A stretch of 64,000 nt of DNA from Mesorhizobium sp. M2A.F.Ca.ET.046.03.2.1 (GCF_003952425.1 NZ_CP034449.1:6746001-6810000), one strand, 5' to 3'; shown: positions 25,011 through 32,513, counted from the stretch's first letter. The notes: generated by a model not told the origin, from the letters alone. Numbers and translations are program-made.

Positions 25011-25307
25011 TCACGTGGATGTCTTCCGCTTCGGTGCTACATGGCTGATGACGAGCCGCACAGCACTACGCTTGACCGTAATACCGAGATCCTTGCCGCC
25101 GACGGTCACGCTGTCCCCATCTACCCTGGTGACTTCCCCCGTAAGCTCAATCTTCTGCCCGCTGCTGACGTTTGGTGTGGAGTCCACAATCGAATGGGGC
25201 TGATGATATGACGGGATCAGCACGCTCACCCGGTCCTCGGTGACGCGCTTGCGCACCGTCGCGGTGATCACGACCTCATCGCCGACTTTGAGGCTGCCCT
25301 TCGCCAT
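25011..25307 (-). CDS. Hypothetical OB-fold-like protein
   Basis: A 98-residue strongly beta-patterned protein (KVGDEVVITATVRKRVTEDR, then GQKIELTGEVTRVDGDSVTV), ending in a basic tail. The alternating pattern suggests an OB- or SH3-like barrel. The ATG at 25307 gives MAKGSLKVGD. Function unknown. Confidence 0.6.
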   Translation of the reverse strand: MAKGSLKVGDEVVITATVRKRVTEDRVSVLIPSYHQPHSIVDSTPNVSSGQKIELTGEVTRVDGDSVTVGGKDLGITVKRSAVRLVISHVAPKRKTST

Positions 25308-25724
25308 GGCATGACTCTGGCGCTGCAACCGGCTTCGTCAAGCGGTTGCTAATGGAACATCGGCCTGAATGTCAGGTTGATTGATCAGTTGGCGCGCCAG
25401 GCTGCTATCCAGGCGCGTCGCGTCGGGTGGGGTGCCTTTTCCGCGTTCCAAGGCCCACACGCCGATAAAGAGCCCGACTGGCACCCATGGCAGGCGGGCT
25501 CTTTCAAGATTGCTCTTAACCATGCCGAGCGCTCGACGGGAACAACGTCCATTAACATTTGTTATGGCGGCATGCAGAGACCAATAGCCGTAACAGACCC
25601 TATTCCCGTAAGCATTCTGCTCGCGGCCATCCGCCTCCAGGTTGCGATCGACAGACGTCGGATCAAACAGCAAGCGGTCGGCCCTATCAGCGGAACCTAA
25701 TGTTTTCCTCTCGCTTATGCGGAG
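25308..25724. other. Gap without a convincing gene; contains a bidirectional hairpin
   Basis: Open frames here (for example TTG at 25377, 107 codons) lack a ribosome site and are interrupted in meaning by a perfect 10-bp inverted repeat. AAAGAGCCCG (25467-25476) pairs with CGGGCTCTTT (25495-25504), which has the form of a bidirectional terminator. I see no other feature. Confidence 0.5.
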
Positions 25725-26111
25725 ATGAGCACGCGCGGCGCCAATTTCCTCGACCGTTGGATGGCAGAGCATCTGCCCAAAGTGCTGACGGATGACCCTG
25801 CCGCGATAAGCGATCTGACTGACCAAGCGATGGAAGCTGCGGGCCGTGAGGGCATCGAGGTCAGCGAGATATACGAGGAAGTCGGCAGCGTCTTCGAAGT
25901 GATCGCGGCGGCGATGCAGCACCGCGATGGCAGTTCGCCCGCGGCCGATCTCACCGAATTTGACCTGCTGGCCGGCCGACTCTCACGAGAAGCGAATCTC
26001 ACGGACGCACAGGCTCGCGATCTGATTGAGCGCTTCGGCACGGATTGGGAAACGCTCCTCAATGAAGCTTATTTCCTGAAGGAGCTTGAAGCCGGCAGGT
26101 GTCAGGAATAA
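25725..26111 (+). CDS. DUF768 protein
   Basis: A 128-residue acidic protein beginning MSTRGANFLDRWMAEHLPKV. The combination of FLDRWMAEHLP, DDPAAISDLTDQAMEAA and EVGSVFEVIAAAMQHRDG is the signature of DUF768, a small family concentrated in Mesorhizobium and often present in many copies per genome. Function is unknown. It is good evidence for the host genus. Confidence 0.85.
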   Translation: MSTRGANFLDRWMAEHLPKVLTDDPAAISDLTDQAMEAAGREGIEVSEIYEEVGSVFEVIAAAMQHRDGSSPAADLTEFDLLAGRLSREANLTDAQARDLIERFGTDWETLLNEAYFLKELEAGRCQE

Positions 26112-26154
26112 ATCCCACATCGGTGCGGCGACCCTTTTCAGCACGAGGATCGCC

Positions 26155-26418
26155 ATGGGTAAGGAATATCCGTTTTCAGAAAGCACTCTGGGAGACAAGC
26201 TGGCCGCCGGCACGGGCTTGTCCGTTCACTGCTTCGGCTGTCAGCGTCGTGCAGTCCTTGATGTCGCGGAGCTGGTGCGGCGGTTCGGGCCGGATCAGCC
26301 CTGCCTGCATTGGGATCTGCTCAAGATCATTTATTGCAGCGAGTGCCGCGGCGCCGGCCGCGATGATCGGAACCTGCAGTTCACCAACCACGCGCTGACG
26401 CCAGACAAGAGGCGTTAA
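26155..26418 (+). CDS. Hypothetical zinc-ribbon-like protein
   Basis: An 87-residue protein with two cysteine pairs (HCFGCQRRAV near residue 25 and YCSECRGAGR near 65) that could bind one zinc. The ATG at 26155 follows GAGG. The family is common in rhizobia as an uncharacterised small protein; a DNA- or RNA-binding role is a guess. Confidence 0.6.
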   Translation: MGKEYPFSESTLGDKLAAGTGLSVHCFGCQRRAVLDVAELVRRFGPDQPCLHWDLLKIIYCSECRGAGRDDRNLQFTNHALTPDKRR

Positions 26419-26528
26419 AAAAGGCGAGGCCTCTTTCCGTTCACCGCACGTTCAAACCATCAGCAATTGCTAATGGATTTTGTTCACGGCCAACTGGATT
26501 AGGCCAGTTCCTAGTCAAAAGAGGTAAG

Positions 26529-26681
26529 ATGGCGCGACGCCGAAGGGCCAGGAGCCGGAGCAGCGGAATGGCTGGACGCCTTGCCCTTAGGCCCAAGGGC
26601 CTCCTCCGTCGCCGCTGGTACATCCGCAGTCGGCGACGGAGGTCGGAAGCGGCCCGGCACGCTGACGGGGTAGGCCAGTGA
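26529..26681 (+). CDS. Arg-rich 50-residue ORF overlapping a structured segment
   Basis: ATG at 26529 with AGAGG upstream gives MARRRRARSRSSGMAGR onward, with 17 arginines in 50 residues. Its DNA contains strong inverted repeats, so the arginine bias may be a by-product of a GC-rich structured RNA rather than a real protein. Both possibilities are open. Confidence 0.35.
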   Translation: MARRRRARSRSSGMAGRLALRPKGLLRRRWYIRSRRRRSEAARHADGVGQ

Positions 26682-26691
26682 GCGCCGGGCC
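26590..26691. ncRNA. Candidate structured RNA: three consecutive stem-loops
   Basis: GGCCC-AA-GGGCC (26590-26601) is followed by the 12-bp pair CCTCCGTCGCCG (26603-26614) / CGGCGACGGAGG (26631-26642), and then by GGCCCGGC (26651-26658) / GCCGGGCC (26684-26691). All stems are perfect. The strand of any transcript is not determined. Confidence 0.45.
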
Positions 26692-26797
26692 TAACCGGGG
26701 GGACTTCGGCTCGCGCAAATATACGCCTCTGCCCAAATAGAAGGCACATATCCATAAGGACGACGAGGGAGTAGCCACAGCCCGTCTCATCTGGGGA

Positions 26798-26840
26798 CCG
26801 AATTGCTGGCATTAATTTTGCAACAGCCGAATTGCTGGCA
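26798..26840. repeat. Short direct repeat
   Basis: CCGAATTGCTGGCA occurs at 26798-26811 and 26827-26840, 29 bp apart, just upstream of the gene at 26857. It could be an operator pair or a slippage duplication. Confidence 0.5.
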
Positions 26841-26856
26841 AGGGGATACTCTTCAC

Positions 26857-27084
26857 ATGCGATTGTCTACTCAGCCTGGGCGAAAGCCAGGATCACCGAA
26901 ATGCATATACTCGGCGCCACTCCAGATCGACGATGTTCAGATCGATGAGAACGGCGATGTGACCGTCTCGATTATTGCTGACGACATCTACTCGAAGCAA
27001 TCGAAACAGCGCTATCAGATCACACTGACCGAAGCCGAGATCGGCATTCTCTTCCGTCGCGCCGAACGGCGCTTGCGAGCATGA
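26857..27084 (+). CDS. Hypothetical small protein
   Basis: A 75-residue protein (MRLSTQPGRKPGSPKCIYSA onward) with beta-like VQIDENGDVTVSIIADDIY and a C-terminal helix ILFRRAERRLRA. ATG 26857 has AAGGGG upstream and is preferred to TTG 26803. No family recognised. Confidence 0.55.
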   Translation: MRLSTQPGRKPGSPKCIYSAPLQIDDVQIDENGDVTVSIIADDIYSKQSKQRYQITLTEAEIGILFRRAERRLRA

Positions 27085-27088
27085 CGCT

Positions 27089-27112
27089 TGCCGATAAACC
27101 GCGACCAGTTGA
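27089..27112. repeat. Dispersed palindromic motif, copy 2 (degenerate)
   Basis: TTGCCGATAAACCGCGACCA, a partial copy of the motif at 23910 and 27772, immediately downstream of the gene ending at 27084. Confidence 0.45.
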
Positions 27113-27115
27113 ATG

Positions 27116-27664
27116 TTAGCTGGCCGTGCTTTCCAGCAGTCTTGTAGCGACCGGCCTAGATTCCTGCCGTTCCGAGTAGGCGCGATCAATGCCTTGCACT
27201 GTGATGGCGAACGTCCCGTTCTCGGTCCTTCCTATGAAACCCTTTGCCTTTAGGTACCACAGGTGGAATTCGAGGTGCTCGCGCGGACAGCCCGACAGAC
27301 GTTCGAGCTCTTCGTCGCCGATACCCGGATTGTTGACGTCTTGCCGGCGCTTCATGCAAAGCAAAGAGAGCACCCTGTCCTGAACAATCATGTCCTTCTC
27401 GACCACTCGTGGGTCGCTGGCTTCCTGAGCCGTCTCACGCTGATGGCCTAGGTACTCTCGGTAATGGATGTCGTACTGGGCGCGGGTGGCAGGATCTTTG
27501 AGCGTGTTGTGCGCCTCGACAAGGTCGCTAAAGCGCCGTTCGTCGCCAGTCTCCCGATTGTCCGGGTGGTAGCGTTTAGCGAAGTAGCGGAAGATACGCT
27601 CGATCGTTTCTGGCGTCGCCCTCGGGCTGATCTCCAGCAGCTCGTAGTAATCAACAAATGTCAT
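27116..27664 (-). CDS. J-domain protein with C-terminal winged-helix-like region
   Basis: A 182-residue DnaJ-like protein. A complete J domain occupies residues 1-65 (DYYELLEISPRATPETIERI, HPD at 33-35 in KRYHPDNRE, then FSDLVEAHNTLKDPATRAQY). The remainder (DRVLSLLCMKRRQDVNNPGI, LSGCPREHLEFHLWYLKAKG) looks like a winged helix. There is no Gly/Phe or zinc region, so it is a specialised co-chaperone that should stimulate host DnaK. The ATG at 27664 gives the canonical J-domain start. Confidence 0.82.
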   Translation of the reverse strand: MTFVDYYELLEISPRATPETIERIFRYFAKRYHPDNRETGDERRFSDLVEAHNTLKDPATRAQYDIHYREYLGHQRETAQEASDPRVVEKDMIVQDRVLSLLCMKRRQDVNNPGIGDEELERLSGCPREHLEFHLWYLKAKGFIGRTENGTFAITVQGIDRAYSERQESRPVATRLLESTAS

Positions 27665-27771
27665 CGTGGTGCTTCCCCAAGCCACCACCCCCACGGATCA
27701 GAATCGCGCAAGTTGACGGCACAAGCAAGTTGGGGTGCGCTGCGTTCCACCGAATAGGTTAACCGGCTGCC

Positions 27772-27795
27772 TTGCCGATAAGCCGCGACTTATGC
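27772..27795. repeat. Dispersed palindromic motif, copy 3
   Basis: TTGCCGATAAGCCGCGACTTATGC, one base different from copy 1. It lies 13-36 bases before the ATG at 27808, so it could be an operator for that gene. Confidence 0.6.
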
Positions 27796-27807
27796 AACAT
27801 CCGCGGC

Positions 27808-28170
27808 ATGCGCGATCAAGACCTTACCGAACGGCCCGGCCGCGGTTGGACCCCATGGGCCAAAGGCACCGGCGATCATGACATTGAGAAAGTGTGGTGG
27901 GCGGCCCGGTGCTTGCATTTCCCGAAGCTGAACTCAAGCGCATGGTTCGATGGCTCCGAGCTCGTCGGCATCGCCTTGTGGGGCTTCCGCGGCGAGAAGT
28001 GGTGCATGAAGCTCAAGCCGGCCGACTGGCAACCGCTGCCCGACAAGTTCAGGCTCGAGCGAGAGCGAGCACAGCAGGAAGCGCTCGACCGGGTGCGCAT
28101 TGCTGCCGAGGCACGGATGCTTGCGCAAATTCGGGCCACAGGGAAGCGCCAGAGCAGCACTACTGCCTAG
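27808..28170 (+). CDS. Hypothetical Trp-rich protein
   Basis: A 120-residue protein starting MRDQDLTERPGRGWTPWAKG, unusually rich in tryptophan in the first 75 residues (EKVWWAARCLHF, GIALWGFRGEKWCM), followed by a charged C-terminal helix. The ATG at 27808 is preferred because the upstream frame runs through the palindromic repeat. Its 3' end overlaps the convergent gene by 11 bp. Function unknown. Confidence 0.6.
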   Translation: MRDQDLTERPGRGWTPWAKGTGDHDIEKVWWAARCLHFPKLNSSAWFDGSELVGIALWGFRGEKWCMKLKPADWQPLPDKFRLERERAQQEALDRVRIAAEARMLAQIRATGKRQSSTTA

Positions 28171-28483
28171 CCTGATAACATCTCACCTGGACGTCGTTGG
28201 CGAAGTCGGAAATCGCCTGCTGCTTCAACTCCTCGCCGTTCCACCGCGGGATTCCATAGGCAGCGATCACGATCGATCTCGCGATGGGTATGAAGTCTTT
28301 TTGGTCGATCGATTCAACGGCGGTCATTATTTCCGACATATCCGCACCGCTTTGACGCTTGGTCATGACGCTGCGGGCGAGACCGCCTATTGCGTTGCAA
28401 CTTTCCGTCACGGTCTCAGCTCTCGCCGGCAAAACGACGCACACAAATGCGCTGGCAAGTACGAAGGCAGTTCCTTTGCGCAC
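28160..28483 (-). CDS. Small exported protein
   Basis: A 107-residue protein with a GTG start behind GGAG and a Sec signal peptide (RKGTAFVLASAFVCVVLPARA, cleavage near residue 24). The mature part has two cysteines (ESCNAIGG and VQVRCYQARQ) that could form a disulfide. It follows another exported protein by 19 bases, so the two form an operon. Confidence 0.65.
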   Translation of the reverse strand: MRKGTAFVLASAFVCVVLPARAETVTESCNAIGGLARSVMTKRQSGADMSEIMTAVESIDQKDFIPIARSIVIAAYGIPRWNGEELKQQAISDFANDVQVRCYQARQ

Positions 28484-28502
28484 CGTATTTTGCTCCGAGC
28501 TA

Positions 28503-28832
28503 CTAATCGACCACCAGCCCTTTAAAGGGTGTCCACCTCGCAAGGCGCTTGTGTGTCCGATTGCTGATGAACTCGATTTCGCCAAGATGCTTGCCGGGGC
28601 CAGCGACCGCGCAGTCCAGCGTCACGGCAAATCCGGTCTTGGTCGCAAAATCAGCGTTGAGGAATGTCTCCTCATCTACAGCGGCAGTCGGTGTGCTGCC
28701 GACCATGCCAACGCCAAAGACAATGCCAGCCTTTTCGGCGGCCAGCCACTTCGCCTCGCACTCCTCTTGCGTCTCCGCATAAGCTGCGCTTGCCGTAAGC
28801 ACTATCGCTGCAGTGAGCAATGCTCGTTTCAT
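28503..28832 (-). CDS. Small exported protein
   Basis: A 109-residue protein with a clear signal peptide (MKRALLTAAIVLTASAAYAE) and a GGAGGG ribosome site. The mature region has two cysteines (EECEAKW, TLDCAVAGPG) and a beta-rich C-terminus. No family recognised. It forms a leftward operon with the gene at 28160. Confidence 0.68.
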   Translation of the reverse strand: MKRALLTAAIVLTASAAYAETQEECEAKWLAAEKAGIVFGVGMVGSTPTAAVDEETFLNADFATKTGFAVTLDCAVAGPGKHLGEIEFISNRTHKRLARWTPFKGLVVD

Positions 28833-28889
28833 AGTTGCCCTCCACTTCCCCAAGGGCAGCATCGCGCAACTGCGACGCGCACGCAAGCA

Positions 28890-29417
28890 TCAGCCCGGCA
28901 CGAGTGCCCTATACACGGCCATGGCGCCGGCGATGAAACTGCCGAACGACATCAATCCGAATACAGCAGCAAGGAAGAGCGTCGCCGTTATTGGATCGGT
29001 TCTCTCCTCGGGCTTCGGCCACCGATCCGATCGGTACAACATCGCAGGATCCGACCAACGGAAATACGATTGCTCAGCGAATTGGAAGTTTAACCACGCC
29101 AAGAATGCAGCTACGAGAATGAAACCGATTCCGAACAGGTTCCACCCCACGCCAGCCATCAGGTCCGGCATCGCAGCCGGGGAAAGTTTATGGTTCCCGT
29201 TCCAGAGGCCGCTGATCGCGTAGATCGAGCCGCCATGCACGGCCAAGAGACTGGCGATCAGCCATCGACCGTAATCAACATGGTTCCGCTGGCTTGCGGC
29301 TCTCAGTTCGCCCATCTGCCGAAAAATCTCCTGGGCGTGCCGCTCGTAGCGCAAGCGGTCAGCTTCGGGCCAATTGCTGATGAAGAATTTAGGATCGTCG
29401 GTCATATGCGAGATCAT
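28890..29417 (-). CDS. Hypothetical membrane protein
   Basis: A 175-residue protein with a charged N-terminal helical part (RLRYERHAQEIFRQMGELRA) and about three transmembrane segments (near residues 55-72, 88-108 and 145-168). ATG at 29405 is an alternative start. It lies just upstream of the two exported-protein genes on the same strand and may be their partner. No family recognised. Confidence 0.65.
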   Translation of the reverse strand: MISHMTDDPKFFISNWPEADRLRYERHAQEIFRQMGELRAASQRNHVDYGRWLIASLLAVHGGSIYAISGLWNGNHKLSPAAMPDLMAGVGWNLFGIGFILVAAFLAWLNFQFAEQSYFRWSDPAMLYRSDRWPKPEERTDPITATLFLAAVFGLMSFGSFIAGAMAVYRALVPG

Positions 29418-29843
29418 CCCCCGCGGTTAGTTTCCGCACGGCGAGGTTGCTGCAAGCTCCGCAACTGCGCAAGCGCTTCCCCTAGAGAGGGGAATTGAAC
29501 TGTTAACCGAATAAGGGCATGCTGTCCGTGGGTGTCAGAACCCGGACCGTGATAAGCAGGAAACCTCGATTGGCGTCGTAGGTGTCTGCTGAGGCGCACG
29601 GAGCCTTGGCGGGCTCTTTGTGTGCCATTGGTGACGCTTTGGCGAGCGCACCGTCCTCGTCGTCATAGCACGGCCGGGGTCGATGCGCCATGTCCAGGGC
29701 GAAAGCCTAAAAGCACATCGAGCTGTCTCACGGCAGTTTCTGACCCCCCGGCTTCGGCGACGCCCGCCGAGATAGGCAAATCGGGAAGTATTCCCCTTTT
29801 GCCGCCGGCTGTCAGAAGCCGGTTCGAACCGTGAGCAACGACC
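29418..29843. other. Gap with no firm gene
   Basis: Only short frames occur. The best is leftward at 29503-29628 (41 codons, MAHKEPAKAPCASADTYDAN), without a good ribosome site. A weak GAGCC/GGCTC-TTT hairpin is at 29601-29619. I do not call a gene. Confidence 0.5.
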
Positions 29844-30005
29844 ATGACCACCATCACAATAGGGCTTCTGCTGGCCTCAGCAGCGCTCCGCACGCGCCTT
29901 GCACGCGCTTCCCTGGCCTACGCGCTCCTCCGAGCCTCCAATGCGCTCCTCGACCTCGGCAGCAATGCCATGGACAACATTGAGGAGGACCGCGGCCATG
30001 GATGA
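29844..30005 (+). CDS. Hypothetical 53-residue protein coupled to the acidic repeat protein
   Basis: A short ORF (MTTITIGLLLASAALRTRLA onward) with an Ala/Leu-rich, amphipathic N-terminal half and an acidic end. It overlaps the start of the next gene by eight bases, which suggests translational coupling. No family recognised. Confidence 0.5.
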   Translation: MTTITIGLLLASAALRTRLARASLAYALLRASNALLDLGSNAMDNIEEDRGHG

Positions 30006-30603
30006 CCTCCAACTCACCAAGAAGGCCCAGGCCTATGTCGCCGCGGCACGAGCAACAGTTGGGGAAGTGCTCACCCTCCAGATCGACCGCACCAGCCGGA
30101 AGGCGCTGTCCCTGTCGATCGAGGCGCTTATCGACATGCTCGACGATCTGTCGCCGGACCCCGACCTTGAGGACAGCGCCGACGATGAGCCAAGTCTCGG
30201 TTGGACGGGGCGCGGGCCTGAGGCCAGCAGCAACATGTTCCTCGACGGCCGCGGCAGCGCGTACGATGACCGCGAAGCCGACGACAGTGACTATGAGCCC
30301 AACGGCGACGAGAAGGATACCTCTTGGGCCGTCGGCGGCGGAAAGGGTGCGCACTGGTGCGAGGACGCCGAGGAAGGCGGCGACCATGAGCATAATCTTG
30401 GGTGGCGAGAGGCAGGCTCATTGACGGGCGATCTGGCCTGCTTCGGCAACGGAGAAGAAGATGAGCCGTCCCTGGGCTGGACGAATCATATCGACCAGCG
30501 CCTAAGCATGGTCGAGACCGAGAACGATTGGCACGTCCTTGATGGCGAGGAAGACCCGGACGACGAGGACGAGCGAGAGGACGACAGCTACAGCGGCCTC
30601 TGA
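29998..30603 (+). CDS. Acidic protein with repeated SLGW motif
   Basis: A 201-residue, very acidic protein. The N-terminus is a helix (LQLTKKAQAYVAAARATVGE), after which the motif [DE]x[SN]LGW recurs three times (DDEPSLGWTGRG, EHNLGWREAG, DEPSLGWTNH) in an Asp/Glu/Gly-rich chain. Such EPSLGW proteins are common in rhizobial prophages and of unknown function. A hairpin terminator follows. Confidence 0.65.
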   Translation: MDDLQLTKKAQAYVAAARATVGEVLTLQIDRTSRKALSLSIEALIDMLDDLSPDPDLEDSADDEPSLGWTGRGPEASSNMFLDGRGSAYDDREADDSDYEPNGDEKDTSWAVGGGKGAHWCEDAEEGGDHEHNLGWREAGSLTGDLACFGNGEEDEPSLGWTNHIDQRLSMVETENDWHVLDGEEDPDDEDEREDDSYSGL

Positions 30604-30625
30604 AAACCGACACGCTGACGTATTT

Positions 30626-30653
30626 GGCCCGGCTGCTATGCGGCCGGGCCTTT
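30626..30653 (+). terminator. Hairpin terminator after the acidic repeat gene
   Basis: GGCCCGGC (30626-30633) pairs with GCCGGGCC (30643-30650), followed by TTT. The same arms occur at 26651-26691. It also overlaps the 3' end of the convergent gene at 30636. Confidence 0.65.
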
Positions 30654-31154
30654 CTCGTCCAAACCGTAGGAGAAGATCGGCCGCGCCTTCGGCTTGCTCG
30701 CGTCCTCAGCGGTCTTCCAAATGCGCCATTTCCGAAAGAGGATTCCATCGCGGCGCTGACCGTTAGCGGCCGCAATTTTTTGCAAATCCAGAGCCAACAG
30801 CACCGGCGGCTTGATCCCCTTGATCGTAATAGCAGCGCTATCGTTGGAGATCTGGTGAATTGTTCCCAACTTGTCTTCGTCTAGATCATTGCCTGGCCAA
30901 GAATTCTCATCGTCGATAAGCTCTACAACCCAAGTCAAGCCATAGCTAACGCACTTGAAATGGGGATCTGTTTGCCACAAATGGAAATCCATCTCTGGGT
31001 CCTCTGCCTTGAGCAGCAGAATCAGTCTTTCACCAAAATCGACTGTTGTGAGAACTATCGCTAAACGGCTTTGGCCGCCGACCCCAAAGCGGACCAATTC
31101 ACCTGGCTCACACGATGCCAGGATTTTTTCTTCAACTCGCGTGACTATTTTCAT
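30636..31154 (-). CDS. Hypothetical cytoplasmic protein
   Basis: A 172-residue protein with a beta-rich N-terminal half (FGVGGQSRLAIVLTTVDFGE, LILLLKAEDPEMDFHLW) and a basic C-terminal region. ATG at 31154 (MKIVTRVEEKILA) is preferred to the upstream codons. No family recognised. It is separated from the upstream HEPN-like operon by a hairpin. Confidence 0.6.
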   Translation of the reverse strand: MKIVTRVEEKILASCEPGELVRFGVGGQSRLAIVLTTVDFGERLILLLKAEDPEMDFHLWQTDPHFKCVSYGLTWVVELIDDENSWPGNDLDEDKLGTIHQISNDSAAITIKGIKPPVLLALDLQKIAAANGQRRDGILFRKWRIWKTAEDASKPKARPIFSYGLDEKGPAA

Positions 31155-31284
31155 TTCAATCCCCCTTAAAGAGCGCCGTGATACTTGCAGAAGCGAGACT
31201 TGTGCGCAACCGCCCGGCCGCTTTCCGACGGCCACTTCTATCGTTGATCGCGCGCGGGGTGAAACTAATCACCGTGAATGATTT

Positions 31285-31308
31285 GGCCGGCTGCTCAGGC
31301 GGCCGGCC
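31285..31308. terminator. GGCCGGC hairpin
   Basis: GGCCGGC (31285-31291) and GCCGGCC (31302-31308) resemble the hairpin at 30626-30650. It lies directly downstream of the leftward gene ending at 31319 and probably ends that operon. Confidence 0.5.
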
Positions 31309-31318
31309 TCTCAATCTG

Positions 31319-31846
31319 TTAGCTACTGCCTTTTAGACGCTTAGCCATCTTTTCATGCTCGGGACTTAGTTGCATTCCATATCTTGCACGGAGCTTGGAC
31401 GCGATTTCCAGCGCTCGACGCCCTAGCATTCTCGTAGAATCGTCAAAATCGAAGGGGTTGCCCTCATAAGTGCGCGCGTAGGCAGCTTCTGATTCCGCGA
31501 TCTTGCTGGACGTGATGAAGGACATGACCTCATCCGACAACGTCGTGTCCAAAGTGCGCCAGTCGATGTCATCCGGAATGACAGGTGCCGGTGGAAGAGA
31601 TGTTGAGTAGGCCTCCTCGACCATTTGAAAATGCCCCTCGCTCATATTGGCATTGTTCCAGCAATCGGCGGCATAATGCTCAAAAGCGACGGCGCACCGC
31701 ATGGCGCCGTATCGCGCCGACCGCCTTTCAGACCAACGTTCTTTTACAAAATCGGCAATCCAGCCGGCCAAGGCTGAAATCAAGCCCGTCGCGATGATCG
31801 CAAGGATAATGTCTTTGCTCGTCCAAACTGCTTCTGAAGCTGGCAT
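31319..31846 (-). CDS. Membrane-anchored hypothetical protein (partner of HEPN-like gene)
   Basis: A 175-residue protein with one N-terminal transmembrane helix (about residues 10-30, IILAIIATGLISALAGWIAD), a basic juxtamembrane stretch (VKERWSERRSARYG) and a helical cytoplasmic domain. It starts 15 bases after the HEPN-like gene ends, so the two are co-transcribed. No family recognised. A membrane effector or sensor paired with a nuclease-like protein is an inference from this arrangement. Confidence 0.65.
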   Translation of the reverse strand: MPASEAVWTSKDIILAIIATGLISALAGWIADFVKERWSERRSARYGAMRCAVAFEHYAADCWNNANMSEGHFQMVEEAYSTSLPPAPVIPDDIDWRTLDTTLSDEVMSFITSSKIAESEAAYARTYEGNPFDFDDSTRMLGRRALEIASKLRARYGMQLSPEHEKMAKRLKGSS

Positions 31847-31861
31847 CGGAACGCTGCCTTC

Positions 31862-32482
31862 TCAATATTTCTCGAACGTTGGATTGTAAAAACGATCTGC
31901 AAGCTCTTCGAGCGTTTCCATCACTTCGCGGATAGCCTTGGGGGCTGCGTCTTGCGACGAGATCTCGGACAGCTTGAAGCGACCGACTTGGAGTTCGATG
32001 ATGATGCGCGCGATAACAGCCATGAATGCCCGCATGCGATCAAGGGCATAATCCTCAGCCCAAAAGTCCGAGAAATCTTTCCTGCGCAGTTCGCCATGCC
32101 ATTGGGGATTTCTATTGAAGATGACCGTATTGCCTGCCTTCGCCGGCAGGCCGTGAACGATGTCGTTTCTTACCTCAAAGGCAAGACGAGCGGCTTTGCA
32201 CCAGGTCTCTAGGAAGCGACGCTCATTGACCGGCGTCAACGTCGCCGCGTGCCGCTCGAGCATCCCGATCATATCGGTGATCTTCATTAGATCCGTTTTG
32301 GGCCGGACGCCTTTGTAGGGAATCTTGAGCGCGTGCCAGATGTAGCGTTCGATGTGATACTCGATTGCCGAACCGAAGGTTACGATCGCCGCGATCTTTG
32401 CGCCTATTTCCGGCGATATGCCTTGCATCTCCTGCAACCGATCGGGTTGGCCATACTGCTCGTAAATTGGTGGCTTCATCAT
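31862..32482 (-). CDS. HEPN-like protein next to attR
   Basis: A 206-residue all-helical protein. The N-terminal helix pair (AKIAAIVTFGSAIEYHIERY) and the motif EVRNDIVHG place Arg105, Asn106 and His110 in the Rx4H arrangement of HEPN-domain ribonucleases and toxins. Outside the element's tail module and immediately inside the attachment site, this is the place where prophages usually carry defence or exclusion genes. It is the promoter-proximal gene of a two-gene operon with a membrane protein. The nuclease assignment rests on one motif and overall helical shape. Confidence 0.6.
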   Translation of the reverse strand: MMKPPIYEQYGQPDRLQEMQGISPEIGAKIAAIVTFGSAIEYHIERYIWHALKIPYKGVRPKTDLMKITDMIGMLERHAATLTPVNERRFLETWCKAARLAFEVRNDIVHGLPAKAGNTVIFNRNPQWHGELRRKDFSDFWAEDYALDRMRAFMAVIARIIIELQVGRFKLSEISSQDAAPKAIREVMETLEELADRFYNPTFEKY

Positions 32483-32513
32483 CGTGTGGCCATCTGCCGA
32501 TGGGGCGGGCTTT

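Noticed and set aside
25377..25700. TTG-started 107-codon rightward frame
   Set aside because: It has no ribosome site, starts at TTG and contains a perfect bidirectional terminator-like hairpin. I treat the region as non-coding.
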